From Haloarculaceae archaeon (GTDB lineage: Archaea > Halobacteriota > Halobacteria > Halobacteriales > Haloarculaceae): 7,770 bases of DNA. Below, one piece after another: positions 6,244 through 7,770 of this stretch. The number at the start of each line of letters is the position of its first letter. Position 1 is the stretch's first letter. The notes under the pieces are model-generated. The model ran no database searches, was not told the DNA's origin, and was given only the letters and a program-made list of their open reading frames with translations. The position numbers and the translations under genes are program-made. The stretch is taken from contig JAHENO010000020.1 of the NCBI GenBank assembly GCA_018609945.1, forward strand, positions 1 through 7,770, in the 5' to 3' direction.

Positions 6244-6313
6244 AGAGTAGGCTTTCGATCACCACGAGCCAGGAAACGACAGCTTCAATGCACGTCGGTA
6301 AGGCCCGAAAACC

Positions 6314-7360
6314 ATGATCGGCGCGTCGCTGTTCCCGACTGTCGGCGACTCCGAAGAGCGTGCCAACCAGCTCATCCTGTGGCTGCTGGACAACATCATC
6401 TGGCCGATCGTTCTGCTGGCGTTCGTCATCTTCTCGGTGTTGCTTCCCGGCGTGTTCAGTTCGGCTCAGAACATCCAGTTCCTCCTCTTTTCCAGTGCGG
6501 CACTCGGGATGCTGGTCCTCGCCGAGTCACTGTGTCTGCTGAGCGGCAACTTCGACCTCTCTATCGGTTCCATCGCCGGGTTCTCGGCGATGTTCACCGC
6601 CCTCTTCCTCCACGAGTGGTTCCCCGGGATGCCGGGAGAGGTCGGCATCCTGGTCATCCTCCTCGTCGGAGCCACTATCGGGCTGGGGAACGGTGTCGCG
6701 ATCGGCTACTTCGGCATCAACCCCTTCCTGCAGACGCTCGCGTTTTTCATCATCTTCCGGGGGGCTATCACCATTCTCTCGTCGCTGTCGGTGGCTCCCC
6801 TTCCCGGGGCCTACACGTTTCTCGGCGGGTCGACGATAGCGACCATTCCTGGACTGGGCGACCTCGGCCCTCTCAGTAACGTACCGGTGGCGATTCTGGT
6901 CCTGCTTGCCCTGTACGCGATCGCGTGGTACGTCCTGAACTATACGCGGTTCGGGCTGGCTGTCTACGCGGTCGGGGGCGACGCAACGTCGGCAAAGGAG
7001 GCCGGCATCCCGACCGAGCGAGTGATCGTCGCGGTGTTCGTCATCTCGGGTGCCCTGAGCGCTCTGTCGGGCCTGCTGTTCACTGGCTATCTCAGAGCGG
7101 CGACACCGACGCTGGCACGCGGTGATCTCTTCCCGGCATTCGCCGCGGCCGTTATCGGCGGCATCAGCCTCTTCGGCGGCCGCGGGGACGTCAAGAACGC
7201 GTTCGGGGGGCTGATGCTCATCTCGATGATACAGATCGGTCTCGTCCAGTTGGGTGTCGACGCCGAACAGATCCAGTTCGTCAACGGGATCGTCCTCCTC
7301 GGTGCGATCTATCTCTATGCAATCGAGTCGCGGCTTCGGGCTCGCGTTCTCTCGGAGTAG
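6314..7360 (+). CDS. CUT2-type (RbsC/FrcC-like) ABC transporter permease
   Basis: This membrane channel subunit, 348 residues, belongs to the BPD_transp_2 group that serves ribose-type importers and probably acts as a homodimer. Family motifs are clear: LLSGNFDLSIGSIAG (75-89; RbsC-type proteins have a similar GGIDLSVGS), YAVGGDATSAKEAGI (218-232), the cytoplasmic region that meets the ATPase, and AAVIGGISLFGGRGDV (278-293). About eight to ten hydrophobic stretches are spread from 22 to 336, and the total length is usual for the family. ATG 6314 is the only reasonable start because an in-frame TAA lies at 6299-6301. No good Shine-Dalgarno is present. With the ATPase and binding protein upstream in the same direction it completes one importer. 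No promoter is evident in the 115-nt gap before it, so read-through from the binding-protein gene is likely. Confidence 0.93.
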   Translation: MIGASLFPTVGDSEERANQLILWLLDNIIWPIVLLAFVIFSVLLPGVFSSAQNIQFLLFSSAALGMLVLAESLCLLSGNFDLSIGSIAGFSAMFTALFLHEWFPGMPGEVGILVILLVGATIGLGNGVAIGYFGINPFLQTLAFFIIFRGAITILSSLSVAPLPGAYTFLGGSTIATIPGLGDLGPLSNVPVAILVLLALYAIAWYVLNYTRFGLAVYAVGGDATSAKEAGIPTERVIVAVFVISGALSALSGLLFTGYLRAATPTLARGDLFPAFAAAVIGGISLFGGRGDVKNAFGGLMLISMIQIGLVQLGVDAEQIQFVNGIVLLGAIYLYAIESRLRARVLSE

Positions 7361-7390
7361 TTCCGGCGTTCCTGACGCTTTATCCCGCCG

Positions 7391-7400
7391 TCAAAAATTT
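7391..7400 (-). terminator. T-rich end of the minus-strand TrkA-C gene
   Basis: Read on the minus strand, the 62-nt convergent gap gives AAATTTTTGA about 23 nt after the TAG stop at 7425-7423. Haloarchaeal transcripts commonly end in T-runs like this without a hairpin. The plus strand has no equally good T-run in the gap, so the CUT2 permease RNA may overlap the end of the convergent gene. Confidence 0.4.
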
Positions 7401-7422
7401 AACCATTGTTACTTTGTACCTC

Positions 7423-7770
7423 CTACTCTGGAGCCACGAACTCTACGAGAGTTGCGTGTTCCTCGCGGGTCCCGACAGCGACGAGCAGGTCCCCGGGCTG
7501 GATCACGAACTCCGGTCCCGGGTTCGGAATCGTCTCCTCGTCACGCTGGACCGCAATTACCGAAGCGCCCGTCTCGTTCCGGATATTCGCATCCCCGAAC
7601 GTTTCGTTGACGACGGGTGAATCCCCAGGCACTTCTACCCATTCGAGAAGCGCACCCCCCAGTGGCACTCTGAGTTCGTCCACGTCCACCGACTCGAAAT
7701 ATGCCCCTTCGAGAATCGATCCGAGCTTGTTCGCCTGATCGCTCGAGAGGTCGAGAATTTTCTCGCTGTC
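7423..7770 (-). CDS. TrkA-C / KhtT-like cation:proton antiporter regulatory protein (5' end outside window)
   Basis: The minus-strand frame is open from the right edge to TAG at 7425-7423 and gives 115 residues, beginning DSEKILDLSSDQANKLGSIL. The GTG at 7689-7687 is internal because the reading continues in family-like sequence upstream of it. The last 80 or so residues form an RCK_C (TrkA-C) domain: LLEWVEVPGDSPVVNETF, the turn IRNETGASVIAVQRDEE, PNPGPEFVIQPGDLLVAVG, then REEHATLVEF. RCK_C domains sense ligands, possibly cations or nucleotides, and gate K+ channels or CPA2 K+/H+ antiporters. The short N-terminal segment SSDQANKLGSILEGAYFE resembles haloarchaeal KhtT-like regulatory subunits of about 160 residues, so perhaps 50 residues are missing. 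An antiporter gene would be expected nearby beyond the window. It converges on the CUT2 permease and is probably unrelated to the importers. Confidence 0.82.
   Translation of the reverse strand, partial: DSEKILDLSSDQANKLGSILEGAYFESVDVDELRVPLGGALLEWVEVPGDSPVVNETFGDANIRNETGASVIAVQRDEETIPNPGPEFVIQPGDLLVAVGTREEHATLVEFVAPE

Noticed and set aside
6220..6879. 219-codon plus-strand frame overlapping the CUT2 permease start
   Set aside because: It is Arg/His/Pro-rich with no domain and lies out of frame with a clear RbsC-like permease.
7423..7689. Complete 88-residue protein starting at GTG 7689
   Set aside because: The frame continues to the window edge with family-like sequence (LSSDQANKLGSILEGAYF), so this is the C-terminal part of a longer protein.

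Overview
The window looks like haloarchaeal chromosome or megaplasmid. GC is high, the encoded proteins are rich in Asp and Glu, and archaeal TATA boxes lie about 27-30 nt before likely starts. Both exported binding proteins carry Tat-type twin-arginine lipoprotein signals followed by Gly/Asp/Ser linkers, a haloarchaeal hallmark. The genus cannot be fixed from the sequence.

Layout. (1) Positions 1-700 hold the C-terminal half of histidine ammonia-lyase (hutH), whose start lies outside the window. (2) Positions 812-3936 hold a polyamine-type (PotD/PotB/PotC-like) ABC importer: a lipoprotein binding protein and two permeases, with no matching ATPase in the window. (3) Positions 3997-7360 hold a complete CUT2 (ribose/fructose-type) ABC importer in the order ATPase, lipoprotein binding protein, permease. 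Its ATPase has a single nucleotide-binding domain (FrcA-like) rather than the fused double domain of RbsA. (4) Positions 7423-7770 on the minus strand hold the C-terminal part of a TrkA-C/KhtT-like regulatory protein of cation:proton antiporters, converging on the CUT2 permease.

All six genes from hutH to the CUT2 permease run in the same direction, but they are probably several transcription units. Credible TATA boxes precede the first binding protein (749-757), the first permease (2077-2084), the ATPase (3965-3972) and the second binding protein (4901-4909). The last two sit so close to their ATGs that leaderless transcripts are expected. Perfect inverted repeats mark the ends of the second permease and the ATPase, and both gaps between a binding protein and its permease are 115-118 nt with hairpin potential, which fits separate tuning of binding protein and membrane subunits.

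The substrates are unknown. Proximity to hutH suggests one importer may feed histidine or a related catabolic route, but this is inference from position only. No gap exceeds 300 bases. I found no RNA genes, insertion sequences or CRISPR arrays, and nothing that looks like a wholly new system. The points most worth a second look are the missing ATPase of the first importer, a 36-nt linker repeat shared by two unrelated binding-protein genes, and a tiny leader ORF overlapping the first permease.
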